The position numbers were made by a program, and so were the translations under genes. Shown piece by piece: positions 6,285 through 7,651 of a stretch of DNA of 7,651 nt. The notes under the pieces are model-generated. The model was not told the origin of the DNA. It ran no database searches and was given only the letters and a program-made list of their open reading frames with translations. Source of the stretch: JBKBXU01 sp046313675 (GTDB taxonomy: Bacteria > Bacteroidota > Bacteroidia > Cytophagales > Cytophagaceae); the NCBI GenBank assembly GCA_046313675.1, contig JBKBXU010000235.1:1-7651 (forward strand), written 5' to 3'. The number at the start of each line of letters is the position of its first letter. The stretch's first letter is position 1.

Positions 6285-6347
6285 GACTGAGTCGGAGTAT
6301 AAGGTAGTAAAAGTTACCAAAATGGTATAAAAGACTAAGGAAAAGAA

Positions 6348-7651
6348 TCAGCTATAAAATATTTTTCCCCACTCCTTGGATGTGAGTTTGGGAGAATTAC
6401 TGTTAGCAATGGCATCAAGCACCTTTCTTTTAAATGCCCAGCATGTTTTTTGACGTAAGCCCAGCTTTTCAGAAAGCTCGTGAGAAGAAATATCCTTATT
6501 GGCAAGGATAAGATATGTCAGATAAAAAGTAGTGGTAATAGGAATTTTAGATTTATGAAATAAGGTATATGAAGTAACCGACTCATCGTAACCACATTTG
6601 GTGCATCGCTTAGAATGGAGGGTTTTACCTGCACAGCAAACGGGATTACCACACTTCTTGCATTTATATGAATTCCCCCACTTAATATCTGCAAGATACT
6701 TCAGGCAGGCTTCTTCAACAGGGTATATTTTTTTAAACTCATCAAATGTCAAATCCTTGAGCATTAACCGAGCCTTGGTTATATCTTTAATATCCTCTGT
6801 TAAAATCTGATTATCTTTCTGGAGCAGTTCATTTAACTCCTCAATTCTCCGGTTCTTTACCTGTACGACATCAAGAGCCTCTGCCAGCTCTTTGGTTCTT
6901 AAGGCCACCTTAGATTCCAACTTTTTGTTGTGATCATCTTTCAATTTTTCATTTTTCTTCAACTGCTGTATAAGCGCTTTGTCGACCTTTATCTTTTCTT
7001 CTTTCTCAATTTTAAGCTTCTGTCCAAGTGCATAGGAAAATAAAACCACCTCGATCAAAAAACCAAAGTTGAGGATATACACGGTATAAATGCTTGTTTC
7101 CACGATTCCTGCCAACCTCATAACATACAGCGTAAAACAAAGTGCCAAAAAAGAAAAGGCAAAAAGAAAATACTTAGCCGAACGATTCCCTTTTTTCCAT
7201 GCCAATGCACCTCCCAAATAAATTATAGCAAACGGAAGCAAATACAGATAAAGCATCCAGAAGAAATCGAAATAAAAATTTAGAAAGAAGGCTCCAACAT
7301 AAATAATCATACTGATATTCAGAAGTTGATTAAGTCTGAAAGCATAGTTTTTAAGCGCAAGGAAACTTTTAGAATAAAATACAAAAGACAATATTAAAAA
7401 CATGGAAGAAAAGGAGTCCAAAAAAGGATTGAACCAGGGACTGGATGGCCATAAGAATTGAAATCCTGTACCATCTTCCTTAAATGCATTGAAGCAATAA
7501 CAAATTACATAGGCTACATAATAGAGATATACTTTTTCCCTTGTAGAAAAATACAGGAAAAAATTATAGATAGCCATAATCAGCAAAATGCCGTAAAAAA
7601 TCCCAAGCAGATAATATTCACTTAATGCATAGCCCATGAATTGCTCGGAGG
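6348..7651 (-). CDS. 7TMR-DISM membrane receptor fused to IS1595-like zinc ribbon and helix-turn-helix (5' end outside window)
   Basis: The frame stays open to the window edge: S-E-Q-F precedes the first visible Met at 7635-7637. The extracellular sensor domain expected of 7TMR-DISM proteins therefore probably lies outside. Counting from that Met, seven hydrophobic segments lie at about 8-30, 36-53, 75-95, 104-122, 125-147, 154-174 and 183-205. The first contains GIFYGILLIMAIYNFFLYFS, typical of the 7TMR-DISM 7TM domain. A charged coiled coil covers about 206-292. A zinc ribbon follows, with C326-x-x-C329 and C345-x-x-C348, then SYTLFHKSKIPITTTFYLTYLIL and a helix-turn-helix (about 384-408, SSHELSEKLGLRQKTCWAFKRK). 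This order matches the N-terminus of IS1595-type transposases, but the protein ends 20 residues later without a DDE nuclease domain. I infer a membrane receptor with a nucleic-acid-binding output. Signal and target are unknown. Confidence 0.85.
   Translation of the reverse strand, partial: SEQFMGYALSEYYLLGIFYGILLIMAIYNFFLYFSTREKVYLYYVAYVICYCFNAFKEDGTGFQFLWPSSPWFNPFLDSFSSMFLILSFVFYSKSFLALKNYAFRLNQLLNISMIIYVGAFFLNFYFDFFWMLYLYLLPFAIIYLGGALAWKKGNRSAKYFLFAFSFLALCFTLYVMRLAGIVETSIYTVYILNFGFLIEVVLFSYALGQKLKIEKEEKIKVDKALIQQLKKNEKLKDDHNKKLESKVALRTKELAEALDVVQVKNRRIEELNELLQKDNQILTEDIKDITKARLMLKDLTFDEFKKIYPVEEACLKYLADIKWGNSYKCKKCGNPVCCAGKTLHSKRCTKCGYDESVTSYTLFHKSKIPITTTFYLTYLILANKDISSHELSEKLGLRQKTCWAFKRKVLDAIANSNSPKLTSKEWGKIFYS

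Noticed and set aside
6591..6690. Insertion sequence remnant, because the zinc ribbon resembles a transposase
   Set aside because: No terminal inverted repeats, target duplications or DDE domain are visible, and the ribbon is in frame with an intact receptor and coiled coil, so it is treated as a domain of that protein.

Overview
The window looks like ordinary chromosomal DNA of a member of the Bacteroidota, probably near the Cytophagales. The reasons are the low G+C content, A-rich start regions without clear Shine-Dalgarno sequences, one exact Bacteroidota-type -7 promoter element (TAnnTTTG), a TonB-dependent receptor with an N-terminal carboxypeptidase-regulatory-like domain, and a 7TMR-DISM membrane receptor. 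The genus cannot be named from the sequence. All recognisable genes lie on the minus strand, so transcription runs from high to low coordinates. No rRNA, tRNA, CRISPR array, insertion sequence or origin was seen.

In transcription order: (1) the right edge holds the 3' part of a seven-transmembrane receptor that continues beyond the window. Its cytoplasmic side has a long coiled coil, then a four-cysteine zinc ribbon and a helix-turn-helix resembling the N-terminus of IS1595-type transposases, with no nuclease domain. (2) A small secreted protein of unknown function (5639-6211) follows. (3) A spacer with inverted repeats leads to a VOC/glyoxalase-fold protein (5033-5422). (4) Next are a Crp/Fnr-family regulator (4248-4859), a TonB-dependent outer-membrane receptor (1746-4160) and a zinc-independent NAD(P)H:quinone-oxidoreductase-like protein (766-1734). 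The last two are 11 bp apart and almost certainly cotranscribed. (5) Directly after the oxidoreductase lies a start-less remnant of a DUF2200 gene (592-762). (6) A gene-free AT-rich spacer follows, and then a LapA-domain (DUF1049) small membrane protein (19-252).

The best functional link is between the Crp/Fnr regulator and the receptor. The 87-bp gap between them holds a perfect FNR-type palindrome, TTGAC-N4-GTCAA, about 40 bp upstream of the transcription start expected from an exact TAnnTTTG element. That is the classical position for a Crp-type activator. The regulator's recognition helix carries the E-x-x-S-R pattern that FNR uses to read TTGA half-sites. I infer a local circuit in which the regulator controls the receptor and oxidoreductase genes in response to an unidentified signal.

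The most unusual protein is the receptor with a transposase-like DNA-binding output. It may be a membrane-anchored regulator built from a domesticated transposase module.
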